From assembly GCA_023653025.1 (NCBI GenBank), contig JAMNXS010000024.1, forward strand, positions 1-36,777: a DNA stretch of 36,777 bases, read 5' to 3'. Positions 12,938 through 23,962 of this stretch are shown piece after piece. A program made the position numbers and the translations under genes. Within the stretch, counting starts at the first letter, position 1; each line of letters begins with the position of its first letter. This DNA comes from Burkholderiaceae bacterium. GTDB lineage: Bacteria > Pseudomonadota > Gammaproteobacteria > Burkholderiales > Burkholderiaceae_D. A model generated the notes under the pieces. That model did not search any database, had not been told where the DNA came from, and worked only from the letters and a program-made list of their open reading frames with translations.

Positions 12938-12964
12938 GGTGGGTAGAGCGAAGCGAAACCCACC
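12938..12964. repeat. Single 27-nt hairpin repeat after serS
   Basis: The element has arms GGTGGGT and ACCCACC around the unchanged loop AGAGCGAAGCGAA. Compared with the copies near trxB, one base pair in the stem has been swapped on both sides (C-G to T-A), preserving pairing. Located 37 bp after the serS stop, it could act as a transcript end or stabiliser, but no T-run follows. Confidence 0.9.
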
Positions 12965-13012
12965 GTTGCATCGAGTTAGCCAAGAAAAGTTCCCCCCGCC
13001 GAATACATCTGC

Positions 13013-13018
13013 TACAAT
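13013..13018 (+). promoter_or_regulatory. Candidate -10 element of the tRNA-Ser promoter
   Basis: TACAAT at 13013-13018 lies 38 bp before the mature tRNA 5' end. The expected -35 position (around 12990) reads TTCCCC, a weak match. A GC-rich segment follows the -10, compatible with a stringent-type discriminator, but this is only suggestive. Confidence 0.4.
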
Positions 13019-13055
13019 CGCGGACTTTCGGAAACGACCACATGTTTTCGAACCT

Positions 13056-13144
<89 letters not shown>

Positions 13145-13228
13145 TACACCTAAGTCGTTGATTCTGATGGTTTTTATCGGCAGGCGCCCCGGTCTGCTAC
13201 AAAAACCTGCTACGAACCGGAGTCAACG

Positions 13229-14728
13229 ATGCCTGCATCGTTCCCCTACCTGCAACACTGCGGTCAAGCGCTTGCGTTTCGCATCGCCGTCCCCATCGAC
13301 TTGCGCGACGCGTTCGGCTGCCGCGAAATCGTGCATGCATTGCCTACCGAGTCGCTCATGCTGGCGCGTGACCATGCGCTGATTCTCGGCGTGCAGGTGC
13401 GCCGGCTGTTCGTGCATGCCCGGCACCAGCAGCTCGCGGCGGACGTTTGTCGCCTGCAGCTGCGCGCGATGCTGTCCCCGTCACGGCCTACGCTGGCAAC
13501 GGCCGACAGCGCTCGCCATGCGCACGTCATTGGCAAGGCGGCGGCACTCTCGACTCCCCGGACTTCTGTAGCACCGACGCTCGCTGATGACCCGCAAGCA
13601 GGCGAGACGCGTACACCGCGCCTACAGCTGTCGGCCGTCATTACGCGCTTTCTGGCCGCGTACCCGGCCAAGCAGGACGCGATGCGCCGCAAGCATGCAG
13701 GGTGTCTGCCGGTATTCCTTGAGCTGGTCGGCGACCGGCCCATCGACACGGTCAAGCATGCGCAGGTGCGCGACGCGTTCGACTTCCTGCAGCGCCTGCC
13801 GCCGCACTGGAAGGCGCTGCATCGGCAAACCGGCCAGTCGCTGCGTGAGATTGCCGCCCTTGACCATCCGGTGTGTCTGGCCGAGAAGACCTTTCGCGAC
13901 ACGTACCTGGCGTCGATTCGGCAGTTCCTGCAGTGGGCACATGAATCGTTCGGCGACCAGGGCTTTCCGCTGCTGCCGCTAAAGACTATCTAGTACACCA
14001 GGGCGCGGGCAGCCGGCATCCACGGGCAGCGAGCGTTGACCGACGGCGAGCTCATGCGGCTCTTCGAAGGGGCAGAGATGCAAGCCACAGCTGCTGACCC
14101 TGCCCAGAGTTTTCGCTGCTGGCTACCGATGCTGGGGCTCTACACCGGCGCGCGGGTCAATGAACTGTGCCAGTTGAACCCGCAGACCGACATCCGGCGC
14201 GACCCCGACACCGGCCTCTGGTACCCCGATATCACGAATGAGGGCGAGACTAGTGAGGGGGTGACCAAGCGCGTGAAGAACAAGGTCTCGAAGCGCCGTG
14301 TGCCGGTGCACTCGGCACTGCTGGCGGCCGGTTTTGTCGACTATATCGAAGCACTCAAGCGGCAACGCGCAAAGCGACTGTTCCCGCAGTGGCGGGTGGC
14401 GCGCGGGCGGGCCACGGGTGAGGCCGACAAATGGTTCCGGCAGTTTCTCGAGCAGGTCGGCCTGCGCGACGAGACGCCGGGCGCCCGGGTGGTCGGCATG
14501 CATGCATTTCGCTCGACGTTCTCGCGCCGTGCCTTCGTGCTCGGGATTGACGAGAGTCCTTTGGTTGGCCACCAGACCCCGATGCAGACCGATGTGCAGG
14601 CCGGCTACCGCGGGCAGCGACCACTGGCGCACCTGCAGGTACTGATGGAAGCCATCACGTTTGCGGTGACCTTGCCCAGACCAATGACCGAGGCTGGGTC
14701 GTTGGCTGGTCAGGCTGGCCGCGGCTGA
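13229..14728 (+). pseudogene. Tyrosine-type site-specific integrase interrupted by one amber codon
   Basis: Two frames in the same phase (13229-13993 and 14036-14728) make one integrase split by TAG at 13991-13993. The N-terminal part starts with the DUF6538-like segment FRIAVPIDLRDAFGCREIVH; the core-binding region ends LLPLKTI before the stop. Reading resumes with the QRALTDGELMRLFEG stretch typical of the catalytic domain. Catalytic residues are visible: Arg in YTGARVNELCQL, HAFR (H-x-x-R box), GH in LVGHQTP and the likely nucleophile Tyr in QAGYRG. No other lesion is seen, so the mutation looks recent. Its place beside tRNA-Ser and the copper genes beyond suggest it brought the accessory region in. 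Confidence 0.88.
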
Positions 14729-15019
14729 TGTTCGGCTGGCTCAGTATTTGGAAGGGTATTTCATGCTTGGCGCGGGCCAATAGGGTGGGAGGTCTTAGGC
14801 AGGGACTCGGTTGGGGATGCGGATGGGGTCATCAACGGCGCCTAGTGGCTGACGCTTCCTTACATAAAGTCCGGCGATGTATTGCTCGACATCCCGGTTG
14901 AGAGCGGTAGGCGTCATTACGTCGCTCTGATGACAAAACACGACGATGAGTCGAGCGCGCTTCCCGCTTCATTGACGCGATTGGCTCACCGTCGTTAGAC
15001 GTCGGAGACCACCGGCCGT

Positions 15020-15394
15020 CTACTTCGTCAAACGCAATTCGATGAGCGTCAACGTGCCTTTGTCCTTGACGGCTTTGAATTCGACCTTGTCGCCGACCTT
15101 CACTTGGTCCAGCATGGCCGGCTCCTTGACGGCAAACGCCATCGTCATCGCGGCCATGTTCAGGTTCTTGATTTCGTCATGCTTCAAGGTGATGCGCTGC
15201 TTTTGCTTGTTGATGGCACGCACTTCGCCTCGGGTGAGAGTCGGTTCGACCGTGTCGCTTGGCGCTGCGTGATGTGTCCCGTGGTCCATCGGTTCGCGAC
15301 CTTTACCGGTACCTTGATGATGGTCGGCCCAGGCGTTGAATGCGAGGGTGGCCATGGCGGCCACGGCGAGGGCTTGGATGTCGGTAGTCTTCAT
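15020..15394 (-). CDS. cusF: CusF-like periplasmic copper/silver-binding protein
   Basis: The 124-residue protein has a signal peptide (LAVAAMATLAFNAWA, then mature DHHQGTGKG) and a C-terminal CusF-type small beta-barrel (about 55-124). Metal ligands are expected from the conserved His of ITLKHDEIKNL and the Met pair of AAMTMAF. The tryptophan that stacks on the metal in E. coli CusF (KWPAMTM) is replaced: the sequence here is NLNMAAMTM. CusF hands Cu(I)/Ag(I) to CusB. ATG at 15394 lies one base after the cusA stop, with AGAAAGG upstream inside cusA; the longer frame to 15439 has no support. It is the last gene of the operon. Confidence 0.88.
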   Translation of the reverse strand: MKTTDIQALAVAAMATLAFNAWADHHQGTGKGREPMDHGTHHAAPSDTVEPTLTRGEVRAINKQKQRITLKHDEIKNLNMAAMTMAFAVKEPAMLDQVKVGDKVEFKAVKDKGTLTLIELRLTK

Positions 15395-15395
15395 G

Positions 15396-18300
15396 TCAAG
15401 CGACCTTTCTTTGCTGGGTGGATTGATTTTCAGCGGCAAAGCGACGCAGGCTGCGTTGCTGCAGCAAGCGCCAAGCGGCAGGGATGACGAACAACGACAG
15501 TAGCGGTGCGGTCACCATGCCGCCGACCATCGGCGCAGCGATGCGCTGCATGACCTCGGAGCCAGCCCCGTCTCCCCACATGATGGGCAGTAGGCCGGCC
15601 AGGATGGTGGCTACGGTCATTGCCTTCGGGCGAACGCGAGCCACTGCGCCTTCACGAATCGCCGCCAGCAAGGCTGTCTCGGTCGGTGGCTCGCCTGTGT
15701 CCAGATGTCGGTGCCAAGCGTTGCGCAGGTAAACCAGCATCACGACGCCGAACTCGGCCGCTAGGCCGGCCAGTGCAATGAATCCGACCGCGGTCGCGAC
15801 CGATACCGCATGACCGAGCAGCCAGATGAACCACAGGCCACCGACTAGCGCGAACGGGATGGTCGCCATCAGCAACAGCGCATCGGTGGATGAGCGAAAT
15901 GCGAGATACAGCAGCCCGAAAATCACCAGCAGTGTCAGCGGCACGACCAGCTTCAGGCGCTGCGTTGCACGCTCGAGATACTCGAACTGACCGGACCAGC
16001 TAACGGCATAGCCGGCCGGCAGCTTGACCGAGGTCGCGACGGCTGCTTGCATCGCTCTCACTGCCGTGCGCAAGTCGGTGCCGCGGACATCGACGTACAC
16101 CCAGCCGGCCAGCCGGGCATTCTCGCTGCGAATCATCGGCGGGCCGGATTCGACGACGACATCGGCGACATCCTGCAGCCGCACCTGTGCTCCGCGCCCG
16201 GTGACGATGGGCAGTTCACGCAATGCCTGGACCGAATCGCGGTAGTCGCGCGGGTAACGCAGGTTGATGGGGAAACGCTGCCGTCCTTCGATGACTTCGC
16301 CGATGTTTTCGCCACCGATGGCCGATGCCACGACCGACTGCAGGTCGGCCACCGACAAGCCATAGCGGGCGGCTCGTGCCCGGTCAATCTCCACATCGAT
16401 ATAGCGACCGCCGCTGACCCGCTCGGCCAGCGCCGAGGTCACGCCGGGGACGGTGCGCACGGCGCTTTCGATTTGCGTAGTGACGGCTTCGATTTGCTGC
16501 AGGTCGGCCCCTGATACTTTAACGCCGACTGGTGTCTTGATGCCCGTTGACAGCATGTCGATGCGATTGCGAATCGGCGGTACCCAGACGTTGGTTAAGC
16601 CCGGAACTCTGACCACCCGGTCGAGCTCTTCGACCAGCTTCTCGGGCGTCATTCCGGCGCGCCATTGGTCGCGTGGCTTGAACTGAATCGTCGTCTCGAA
16701 CATCTCCAGCGGCGCCGGGTCGGTCGCACTCTCGGCGCGGCCGGCCTTGCCAAAAGCGGTCTGTACTTCAGGTACCGTCTTGATGAGCCGGTCAGTCTGC
16801 TGCAGCAGCTCGCTGGCCTTGGCCGCCGACAGGCCCGGTAGCGCCGTCGGCATGTACAGCAAGTCTCCCTCGTTCAGTGGCGGCAGGAACTCCCCGCCCA
16901 GACGGGAGGCCGGGAACGCCGTCAGCGCCAAGGCGATGACGGCCAAGGCGATGGTCACCCACGGATGCCGGATGCTGGCCTCCAGCAGCGGGCGGTACAG
17001 GTATACCAGCACGCGGTTCAATGGGTTTCTATCCTCGCGCGGGATGCGGCCGCGAATCAGGTAGCCCATCAGCACCGGTACCAGCGTAACGGCGAGTCCC
17101 GCGGCGGCGGCCAGCGTATAGGTCTTCGTGAACGCCAGCGGGGAGAACAGCTTGCCCTCTTGCGCTTGCAGTGCGAATACCGGAAGGAACGACAACGTGA
17201 CAATCAGCAGCGAAAAAAATAGTGCAGGCCCGACTTCAATGGCCGCATCCGTCATCAACTGCCAGCGTTGTGTCACGGTCAGCGGTTGGTCCGGGTATTG
17301 CGAGTCGTAGTGTTCGATATGTTTGTGCGCATTTTCGACCATCACGATGGCGGCATCGACCATCGCGCCAATTGCTATCGCAATGCCGCCAAGGGACATG
17401 ATGTTCGCATTCACCCCTTGGTAATACATGACGATGAACGCAGCTAATACCCCCAGCGGCAACGATACAATTGCGACCAGCGCGCTCCGCAGGTGGAACA
17501 GGAACACGATGCAGACCAGCGCGACGACGATGAACTCTTCGATGAGTTTGTCGCGCAGGTTCGTCACGGCCGAGCGAATGAGGTTCGAGCGGTCGTATAC
17601 CGGCACGACCTCGACCCCTTTCGGTAGCGAAGACTTCAGGGTCGCGAGTTTGGCCTCGATGCCCTCGATAGTTTCGAGCGCATTTTTCCCACTGCGCATG
17701 ACGACTACGCCGCCGGCGACTTCACCCTCGCCATTCAGCTCAGCGATACCCCGTCGCATTTCCGGACCTAGCCGCACGGATGCGACATCGCGCAACAGCA
17801 CTGGGGTGCCTGACTCATTCGCGTTCAGTACCGTATTGCGAAAATCCTCCAGTGAGCGCAGGTAGGCTTGCGAGCGCACCATGTACTCGGTCTCGGCCAT
17901 TTCGACCACGGCGCCACCGGTGGCCGCATTGGCCTTGGCCAGAGCCTCGCGCACCATGTCGTGCGTAAGACCGAAGGCGCGCAGCCGGTTGGGGTCCAGA
18001 ACGACTTGGTATTGCTTGACCATGCCGCCGATACTGGCGACCTCGGCCACGTTCGGCGCCGTCTTGAGCTCGAAACGCAGGAACCAGTCGTTTAGTGCGC
18101 GCAACTGGCTCAGGTCATGCTGGCCTGAGCGGTCAACCAGCGCGTACTCGTATATCCACCCCACGCCGGTGCCGTCCGGGCCGATTTCAGCGCGCACCCC
18201 CTGCGGCAAGCGACTCTGCACCTGATTCAGGTACTCGAGTACCCGCGAGCGTGCCCAGTACAGGTCGGTGTCGTCGTCAAACAGCACATAGACGAAGGCG

Positions 18301-18569
18301 TCGCCGAAAAAGGAGTAGCCGCGCACGGTTCTGGCGCCCGGGACGGACAGCAGCGCTGTCGTCAGCGGGTAGGTGACTTGGTCTTCGACCAGTTGCGGCG
18401 CTTTGCCCGGATACTGGGCGCGGATGATGACCTGTGTATCGGACAAATCCGGCAGAGCGTCGAGCGGTGTCTGGAACAGCGACCACCATCCCCACAGCGC
18501 GATGCCGAGGGAGGCCACCAGCACCAGCAGCCGGTTCGCGATGGACGCACGAATGAGCGCAGCAATCAT
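15396..18569 (-). CDS. cusA: Heavy-metal RND efflux pump, CusA/CzcA family (Cu/Ag type)
   Basis: The 1057-residue inner-membrane trimeric pump drives periplasmic metal export with the proton gradient. It begins [20 protein letters not shown] (TM1) and shows the TM4 proton-relay motif [17 protein letters not shown], porter-domain [14 protein letters not shown] and a C-terminal TM bundle ending [10 protein letters not shown]. The Met-containing porter segments [13 protein letters not shown] and [18 protein letters not shown] support Cu(I)/Ag(I) rather than Co/Zn/Cd. Length is full. It overlaps the cusB stop by four bases and is followed one base on by cusF. Confidence 0.95.
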   Translation of the reverse strand: MIAALIRASIANRLLVLVASLGIALWGWWSLFQTPLDALPDLSDTQVIIRAQYPGKAPQLVEDQVTYPLTTALLSVPGARTVRGYSFFGDAFVYVLFDDDTDLYWARSRVLEYLNQVQSRLPQGVRAEIGPDGTGVGWIYEYALVDRSGQHDLSQLRALNDWFLRFELKTAPNVAEVASIGGMVKQYQVVLDPNRLRAFGLTHDMVREALAKANAATGGAVVEMAETEYMVRSQAYLRSLEDFRNTVLNANESGTPVLLRDVASVRLGPEMRRGIAELNGEGEVAGGVVVMRSGKNALETIEGIEAKLATLKSSLPKGVEVVPVYDRSNLIRSAVTNLRDKLIEEFIVVALVCIVFLFHLRSALVAIVSLPLGVLAAFIVMYYQGVNANIMSLGGIAIAIGAMVDAAIVMVENAHKHIEHYDSQYPDQPLTVTQRWQLMTDAAIEVGPALFFSLLIVTLSFLPVFALQAQEGKLFSPLAFTKTYTLAAAAGLAVTLVPVLMGYLIRGRIPREDRNPLNRVLVYLYRPLLEASIRHPWVTIALAVIALALTAFPASRLGGEFLPPLNEGDLLYMPTALPGLSAAKASELLQQTDRLIKTVPEVQTAFGKAGRAESATDPAPLEMFETTIQFKPRDQWRAGMTPEKLVEELDRVVRVPGLTNVWVPPIRNRIDMLSTGIKTPVGVKVSGADLQQIEAVTTQIESAVRTVPGVTSALAERVSGGRYIDVEIDRARAARYGLSVADLQSVVASAIGGENIGEVIEGRQRFPINLRYPRDYRDSVQALRELPIVTGRGAQVRLQDVADVVVESGPPMIRSENARLAGWVYVDVRGTDLRTAVRAMQAAVATSVKLPAGYAVSWSGQFEYLERATQRLKLVVPLTLLVIFGLLYLAFRSSTDALLLMATIPFALVGGLWFIWLLGHAVSVATAVGFIALAGLAAEFGVVMLVYLRNAWHRHLDTGEPPTETALLAAIREGAVARVRPKAMTVATILAGLLPIMWGDGAGSEVMQRIAAPMVGGMVTAPLLSLFVIPAAWRLLQQRSLRRFAAENQSTQQRKVA

Positions 18570-20170
18570 CGCCCGCCCCCGGTGGCTGGCTCGACGCTGT
18601 CGAGCAGGTACCCTTCATAGGTTTCGCGGAAGGTGAAGCGGACTTGGTCCCCCCGCTTGAACTGCCGAAATGCGTCGGGCCGTGGCTTGTTGAAGTCCAT
18701 CGTCATCGCCCCCCATTTCAATCCAGGCACCGGGCCGTGCGACAGGGTCAGTGCTTCCGGGGTCACCTGTTCGATTCTGCCGGTGGCCTGATACAGCGGG
18801 GCGGCCTTCGCTTTGGACGCGGCACCGTGGCCGGCATGCCCGTCATGGCCCCGGGAGGCGCCGTTGGATGAAGGCGGTGCCACAGATGGTGATGGTGCTC
18901 CAAGGGCTTCATCGGTCGGTGGGCTGGAAAATTTCGTCAGCGCCGACCTCAGGCTGGCTTCCGAGTCGATGAGAAACTGGCCCGAGGCCACGACCTTTTG
19001 GCCCTCGGCGAGTCCTTCCAGTACTTCGATATCGTCACCGTGCTCGCGCCCCGTTATCACCTGCATTGGACGCACGCTGTTCTTGTCGCCAGCCACCAAC
19101 ACCACTGAACGTTTGCCGCTTTGAATGACCGCCTCGGTCGGCACCAGTAGGCGAGAAACGGCTGCGCTCTCCGTCAATTGCACCTGCATCAACAGCCCCG
19201 GCGTCAGGCTGCCGTCGCGATTATCCAGTTCCACGCGCGCCTGCACGGTGCGGGTTGTCGGGCTGACCTGCGGCAGGACGTCGCGCACCACTCCGGTGTA
19301 GCGGCGCTCGGGGCGGCCGGCGAACTGTGCGGTGGCCTTCATGCCGGGCTGCACGACCGGCGCCAGTGTCTCGGAGACTTCGGCCAGGAGCCAGACCTTG
19401 CCTAGGCCGGCGACTTTGGCAATTGTCATTCCGGGCGACACCATCGCGCCCTCGCGCACGGCCAGTTCGGTGACCACGCCGCTAGCCGGCGAAGTCAGCG
19501 TCAGCTGTCGCTGCACCTGGCCGGTCTTGTCGAGCTGCGCAATCAGGGCATCCGGAATCGACAGCGCACGCATCCGCTGCCGTGCAGCCTCGACCAATTC
19601 GGTGTTACCGGCTCCTTTGAGCGCTAGGTACTCCTCCTGCGGCGCCAGCCAGTCCGGCACGAACAGCGTGGCCACCGGTGCGCCGCGCTGGATGCGCTGC
19701 ATCGGTGTGCGAGCGTGCAGCCGTTCGATGTAGCCGGTTGCGCGGCTTTGGACGACTTCGGCAAGGCTCTCATCGAGCTGCGTACTGCCCACGACCGTGA
19801 CCGTGCGGCCGACTGCCTCGCGCCGCACCGTCGCGTACCGGATGCCCAGGTTTTGCTGCATCGTCGGCGTGATGGTCACGCTGCCGTCGTGCGCGGCGTC
19901 ATCGGCATAGACCGGCACCAGTTCCATGTCCATAAACGGGCTTTTGCCGGGCTTGTCGAATCGCTGTCCCGGAACCATCGGGTCGTGCCAATACAGCACT
20001 TTGCGACCGGTCTTCGGGTCAATCTTGTCCCCGGCAGCGACCGGCGCTGTCGCCGCCGCTGCCGGTGCGTCGGCGGGCGCATGGCGGCTGCCGGCGAGGT
20101 AGCCGCCGGCAGCCAGCAGCGTGCCGAGCACGGCCAACGTGATGGCCTTGAGAAGGGAGGAGGCAGTCAT
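18566..20170 (-). CDS. cusB: CusB/SilB-type membrane fusion protein with fused C-terminal CusF-like domain
   Basis: The 534-residue periplasmic adaptor has an N-terminal membrane anchor ([19 protein letters not shown]). A heavy-metal-binding segment follows ([20 protein letters not shown] then MDMELVPVY, about 60-90), then the barrel-sandwich/hairpin region (about 120-390) and a His/Gly linker (GHDGHAGHG). The C-terminal CusF-like domain (about 460-534) keeps the full [18 protein letters not shown] motif with His, Trp and two Met. Fusion of this domain is known from SilB-type adaptors and makes the protein about 130 residues longer than E. coli CusB. It overlaps cusC and cusA by four bases each. 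Confidence 0.94.
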   Translation of the reverse strand: MTASSLLKAITLAVLGTLLAAGGYLAGSRHAPADAPAAAATAPVAAGDKIDPKTGRKVLYWHDPMVPGQRFDKPGKSPFMDMELVPVYADDAAHDGSVTITPTMQQNLGIRYATVRREAVGRTVTVVGSTQLDESLAEVVQSRATGYIERLHARTPMQRIQRGAPVATLFVPDWLAPQEEYLALKGAGNTELVEAARQRMRALSIPDALIAQLDKTGQVQRQLTLTSPASGVVTELAVREGAMVSPGMTIAKVAGLGKVWLLAEVSETLAPVVQPGMKATAQFAGRPERRYTGVVRDVLPQVSPTTRTVQARVELDNRDGSLTPGLLMQVQLTESAAVSRLLVPTEAVIQSGKRSVVLVAGDKNSVRPMQVITGREHGDDIEVLEGLAEGQKVVASGQFLIDSEASLRSALTKFSSPPTDEALGAPSPSVAPPSSNGASRGHDGHAGHGAASKAKAAPLYQATGRIEQVTPEALTLSHGPVPGLKWGAMTMDFNKPRPDAFRQFKRGDQVRFTFRETYEGYLLDSVEPATGGGR

Positions 20171-21450
20171 GGTTGGTTCTCATTCATCGGGACGTCGGCC
20201 GTATTTAAAGGAAGGCTCAGCTGTGCCCAGGCCAGCGCGGCATCGCGCTCGAGTTCGGCAATCTGCAGTCGTTGCTCGACCAGCGTTCGGCGCGCTGTAA
20301 AGATGGACGACAGCGGGCCGGACCCGGCACGATAGGCAGCGAGGCTCAGGTCGACCACCTGCTGGGCTGCAGGCAGTGCGTGCTGCGTGAGCCAGGCGGC
20401 GCGTTCGGTCAGGCTGGTAATCGTCGCACGCAGGCTGTCGACGTCGGCCACCAGCGTGCGCCGGGCCTCGTCGGCCTGCAGCCGTGCGGCCGTCGCTTGG
20501 GCGGCCTTTTCGGCCACCGCGCGCTCCTGCCGTTGTGACGGATTAACGGTCAGCGGGATGGTGACGCCAAACGACACCATATTCGCGTACGGACTGCTGC
20601 GCTGGCTGAAGGCCAGCTCGAAGCTCCAGTCGGGTCGCCGCTCGGTGGCTGCGACCGTGACCTCGGCCTCGGCCAGCTGTTGGGCACGACGGGCTTTGAG
20701 TAGCGTCGGGTGGTGCTCATCGAGGTGGACGGCATCCAGATGCGCGGCCGGCACCGTCAGTGCAGGTAACTGGTCATCGACACGGTCAACATCGGCTTGT
20801 ACCCACCGCTGCAGCGCAATTCGCGCCGTGGCGAGCTCTTGCTGGGCACGCGCGACCCCATCCTGCGCGCGCGCCAGCGCCAGCTGCGCTTGTGAGACGT
20901 CGGCGGCGCCAGCCTTGCCGCCACGGTGGGCGGCCTTCACTGCGGCCAAATCGTCGGCGGTATGCTGGGCGAGCTGCGTCGCAAAGGCGAGTGAGCGCTG
21001 CGCGTGGCGCATCTGAATCCAGGCCCGGGCAGTTTGTTCACGTACATCAGTCGCGTACATCAGCGCATCGGCTTCCTGCAGTGCGACCATCTGGTCGGCC
21101 CGCCCGGTGCGCGCGGCGCGTTTGGTTGAGGACACCCACTGCTGCTCGATGCCGATGCGCCGCATCGTCATGAAGTCCCGCGTCAGGCTCCACCGGTCGG
21201 GGCCCTCGACGGGCAGGTTGTCAATCCCGAGCTTCAGCATGGGGTCGGGCAATTGGCCGGCCTGCAACGCGGATTCCCGGCTGGCCTGGGTTGCGCTCTG
21301 AGCCGCAAGGTGCCCGGGCGAGCGCTGTAGTGCTTGGCGGATGGCCGCTTCGAGCGTTAATGCCGAGGCGTCAGCCCATGCCTGCGCAGCCGTTAGTGCA
21401 GCCAGCAGGATGACCCAGTCCGCAGCGCGGTGTCTGGAAAAAATACGCAT
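20167..21450 (-). CDS. cusC: TolC-like outer-membrane factor of the Cus system
   Basis: The 427-residue protein has a signal peptide (WVILLAALTAAQAWA) and two long helical OEP-type repeats; recognisable segments are LTLEAAIRQALQRSP, LPDPMLKLGIDNLPVEGPDR and SFGVTIPLTVNPSQRQE. It forms the outer-membrane channel for CusBA. Unlike E. coli CusC there is no lipobox cysteine after the signal peptide, so it is probably not lipidated. It is translationally coupled to cusB by an ATGA overlap. Confidence 0.93.
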   Translation of the reverse strand: MRIFSRHRAADWVILLAALTAAQAWADASALTLEAAIRQALQRSPGHLAAQSATQASRESALQAGQLPDPMLKLGIDNLPVEGPDRWSLTRDFMTMRRIGIEQQWVSSTKRAARTGRADQMVALQEADALMYATDVREQTARAWIQMRHAQRSLAFATQLAQHTADDLAAVKAAHRGGKAGAADVSQAQLALARAQDGVARAQQELATARIALQRWVQADVDRVDDQLPALTVPAAHLDAVHLDEHHPTLLKARRAQQLAEAEVTVAATERRPDWSFELAFSQRSSPYANMVSFGVTIPLTVNPSQRQERAVAEKAAQATAARLQADEARRTLVADVDSLRATITSLTERAAWLTQHALPAAQQVVDLSLAAYRAGSGPLSSIFTARRTLVEQRLQIAELERDAALAWAQLSLPLNTADVPMNENQP

Positions 21451-21526
21451 GAAAATCTCCGAGGTTGAACAAACTCCCCGGCAGCCACCGTTGTGGCGGG
21501 CCGGTCCGGGGTCAACATCGGAAGTG

Positions 21527-21910
21527 TCAAATGCGCAGTCGCTGCGTGCGCAGGAAAGGCTGTGGGTGGCCGGGAAGAACGACCGGCGCCTCCACTGGCA
21601 GCGCTTTCCACGCCGGCAGGAGCGCCGGCGAAATCAACTGGACGGTCACGACCGCCGGTAGCGCTGGGCCGGGTGCCGACCCGCTATGTTCCAGCGCCTG
21701 CTTGTCGCCTGCTTGTCGTTCAGCGCAGTGAACCGGCATCTGGTCGTCCATCGCGGCCGTGTGCGAGGTCATCGCCATGTCCATCACCATGCCGAGTTCC
21801 CCAGCAACTTTTGGGCAGGAGTAGGCGGCCATCGCAATACTGGAGGTCAGCATGGCGAGGGTCAGAAAGGCGGCAATGAAACGCCCGAAGGTGGCGGCAA
21901 CGGTTCGCAT
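21527..21910 (-). CDS. Small exported Met/His-containing protein at the head of the cus operon
   Basis: The 127-residue product has a signal peptide (TFGRFIAAFLTLAMLTSSIAM then AAYSCP) and a short mature part with the Met- and His-bearing stretch GMVMDMAMTSHTAAMDD and MPVHCAERQ, ending FLRTQRLRI. Uncharacterised proteins of this design precede cusCBA in other betaproteobacteria. A role in periplasmic copper binding or sensing is inferred from composition and place only. I prefer ATG at 21910 over an upstream TTG at 21919; neither has a strong ribosome site. It lies 76 bp before cusC and 63 bp after the broken ATPase gene. Confidence 0.7.
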   Translation of the reverse strand: MRTVAATFGRFIAAFLTLAMLTSSIAMAAYSCPKVAGELGMVMDMAMTSHTAAMDDQMPVHCAERQAGDKQALEHSGSAPGPALPAVVTVQLISPALLPAWKALPVEAPVVLPGHPQPFLRTQRLRI

Positions 21911-21973
21911 GAAAGACAAAAAAGTAACAGCATTGAGACTACCACAAGCGACCGCAGGTGTCGCGGCGGTAAC

Positions 21974-23863
21974 TCACACAGCGTGGTGTTGCGTCGCACC
22001 ACTACCCGCACGCCCCAGGCGCAGCGCGTTCGTCACGACGGACACCGAGCTGAAGCTCATCGCGGCGGCCGCAATGAGTGGCGACAGCAGCAGGCCGGTC
22101 CACGGGTACAGCACCCCGGCAGCAATCGGGATGCCGAGCGCGTTGTATAAAAAAGCGAACAACAGGTTTTGCCGCATATTGCGCACCGTCTCGTGCGACA
22201 GGCGAGCCGCCTCTGCAATACCGCGCAGGTCGCCCTTGACCAAGGTGACATGCGCACTGTGAATTGCGACATCGGTCCCGGTGCCCATTGCGATGCCGAC
22301 GTCGGCTTTCGCCAGCGCCGGGGCATCATTGATGCCGTCGCCCGCCATCGCGACCCGCTTGCCTTGTCGTTGCAACTGCTCGACTAGTTGCAGCTTGTCG
22401 GCCGGTTTGACCTCGCCAAATACCTCATCGATGCCGAGCCGGCGGGCGACCGACTGGGCCGTGGTCAGCCCGTCGCCTGTGGCCATCACCACGCGCAGGC
22501 CTGCGGTGCGCAACGCAGCCAAGGCTTCGGGCGTGCTCGCCTTGACTGGGTCGGCGGCGAGGAACATCACATTGCCGCCCTTGGCCCGCAGTGCTTCGGC
22601 GGTGTCTTGTAGCGCCGTCCAGTCGACCTTGTCGGTTGCCATCAGGGCGGTGTTACCCAACGCCAGCATTCGGCTGTCAACGGTACCGCGTACGCCAATG
22701 CCGCTGGCGGACTCGAAACTGCCGGGCTTAATCAAGGCCAGTCCCTCCTTGCGGGTAGCTGCAACGATGGCTTGCGCCAGCGGATGTTCGCTCCCTTGGT
22801 CGAGGCTCGCCGCCCATTGCAGCACCTGGTCTTCGGTGAACCCGGCGGCGGCCACCGCCCGCTCGAACACGGGCCGGCCTTCGGTCAGCGTGCCAGTCTT
22901 GTCGACAATCAGCGTGTCGACCTTGCGCAACGCCTCGATAGCCGCTGCGTCGCGGAACAAGATACCCCGGGTGGCCGCACGGCCAGTCGCGGCCATGATG
23001 GACATGGGTGTGGCCAGCCCCAGCGCACACGGGCAGGCGATGATGAGTACGGCCACCGCATTGACGAAACCAAACACCCAACTGGGCTCCGGCCCGACGA
23101 GTCCCCATACGACGAGCGTCGCGATGGCTACCAGCACGACGATGACGACAAAGTAGCCGGCCACCACGTCGGCCAGCCGCTGCATCGGTGCACGTGAGCG
23201 CTGCGCGCTGGCGACCAGTTGGACGATTTACGACAGCACCGTCTGCGCACCTACCTTTTCTGCGGACATGACTAAGCTGCCGCTGGTGTTGATGGTCGCG
23301 CCGATGAGCTTGTCGCCGGGGCGTTTCGTCACAGGCAGTAGCTCGCCGGTCAGCATCGCCTCGTCGAGCGCACTCTCTCCCTCAAGCACCGTGCCGTCGA
23401 CTGGCACCTTCTCGCCGGGGCGCACGCGCAACATGTCGCCAACGTGCACATGGGTCAACGGCACGTCCTCTTCGCCGCCGCCAGGCGCGATGCGGCGTGC
23501 CATCTTCGGCGCGAGGTTCAGTAGCGCCTTGATGACCGCCGAAGTTTGCGAGCGGGCGCGCGATTCGAGTATCTGCCCGAGCAAGGTCAGCGACACGATG
23601 ACGGCAGCGGCCTCATAGTAGACGCCGACTTTGCCGCCCTCGCGCAAGGCCGCTGGGAAAGCGCCGGGCGCCAGGGTCGCGGCCACGCTGTAGAAGAAAG
23701 AGGCGGCCGTACCCAGACCGATGAGGGTCCACATGTTCGGGCTGCGGTTTGCTATCGATTGCAGCCCGCGCTCGAAAAATGGCTTGCCCGCCCACAGGAT
23801 GACGGGCGCACCCGCAGGGTCTGTCTGATTTTTTGTGTTCAAGGCGCGGATAGACTTGTCCAC
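21974..23863 (-). pseudogene. copA: CopA-type Cu+-exporting P-type ATPase, broken (truncated 5' end and ochre stop)
   Basis: Two frames in the same phase make one P1B-type ATPase. Motifs include [19 protein letters not shown], the actuator [11 protein letters not shown], the [10 protein letters not shown] transmembrane metal site, [11 protein letters not shown] phosphorylation loop, SEHPLAQA and [23 protein letters not shown] at 23228-23230 replaces the glutamine codon of the conserved LSQIVQ segment (TCG TAA ATC; a single C-to-T change from CAA). In addition, homology starts only at [13 protein letters not shown]. The N-terminal metal-binding domains and first helices are missing, replaced by unrelated residues read from the junction sequence upstream. 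It is therefore inactive on two counts. Confidence 0.92.
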
Positions 23864-23962
23864 GGTGCCGCGCGCGGCTCGCTGTCTCTAGCCTGAGCGT
23901 GAGGCGAGGTGGGCAAGTCGGTGTCATTTTAACGGTCTCCTACGGAGAAACGAGGGTAAGCA

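Noticed and set aside
14729-15019. Possible small gene between the integrase and cusF
   Set aside because: No frame with a ribosome site or recognisable protein pattern was found.
14996-15022. TAGACG/CGTCTA inverted repeat at the cusF stop as an intrinsic terminator
   Set aside because: The stem is six base pairs, overlaps the stop codon, and no T-run follows in the transcribed direction.
13991-23230. Two in-frame stops (TAG in the integrase, TAA in the ATPase) as a sign of stop-codon recoding
   Set aside because: They are different codons, occur only in mobile-region genes, and all core genes read normally; independent nonsense mutations explain them better.
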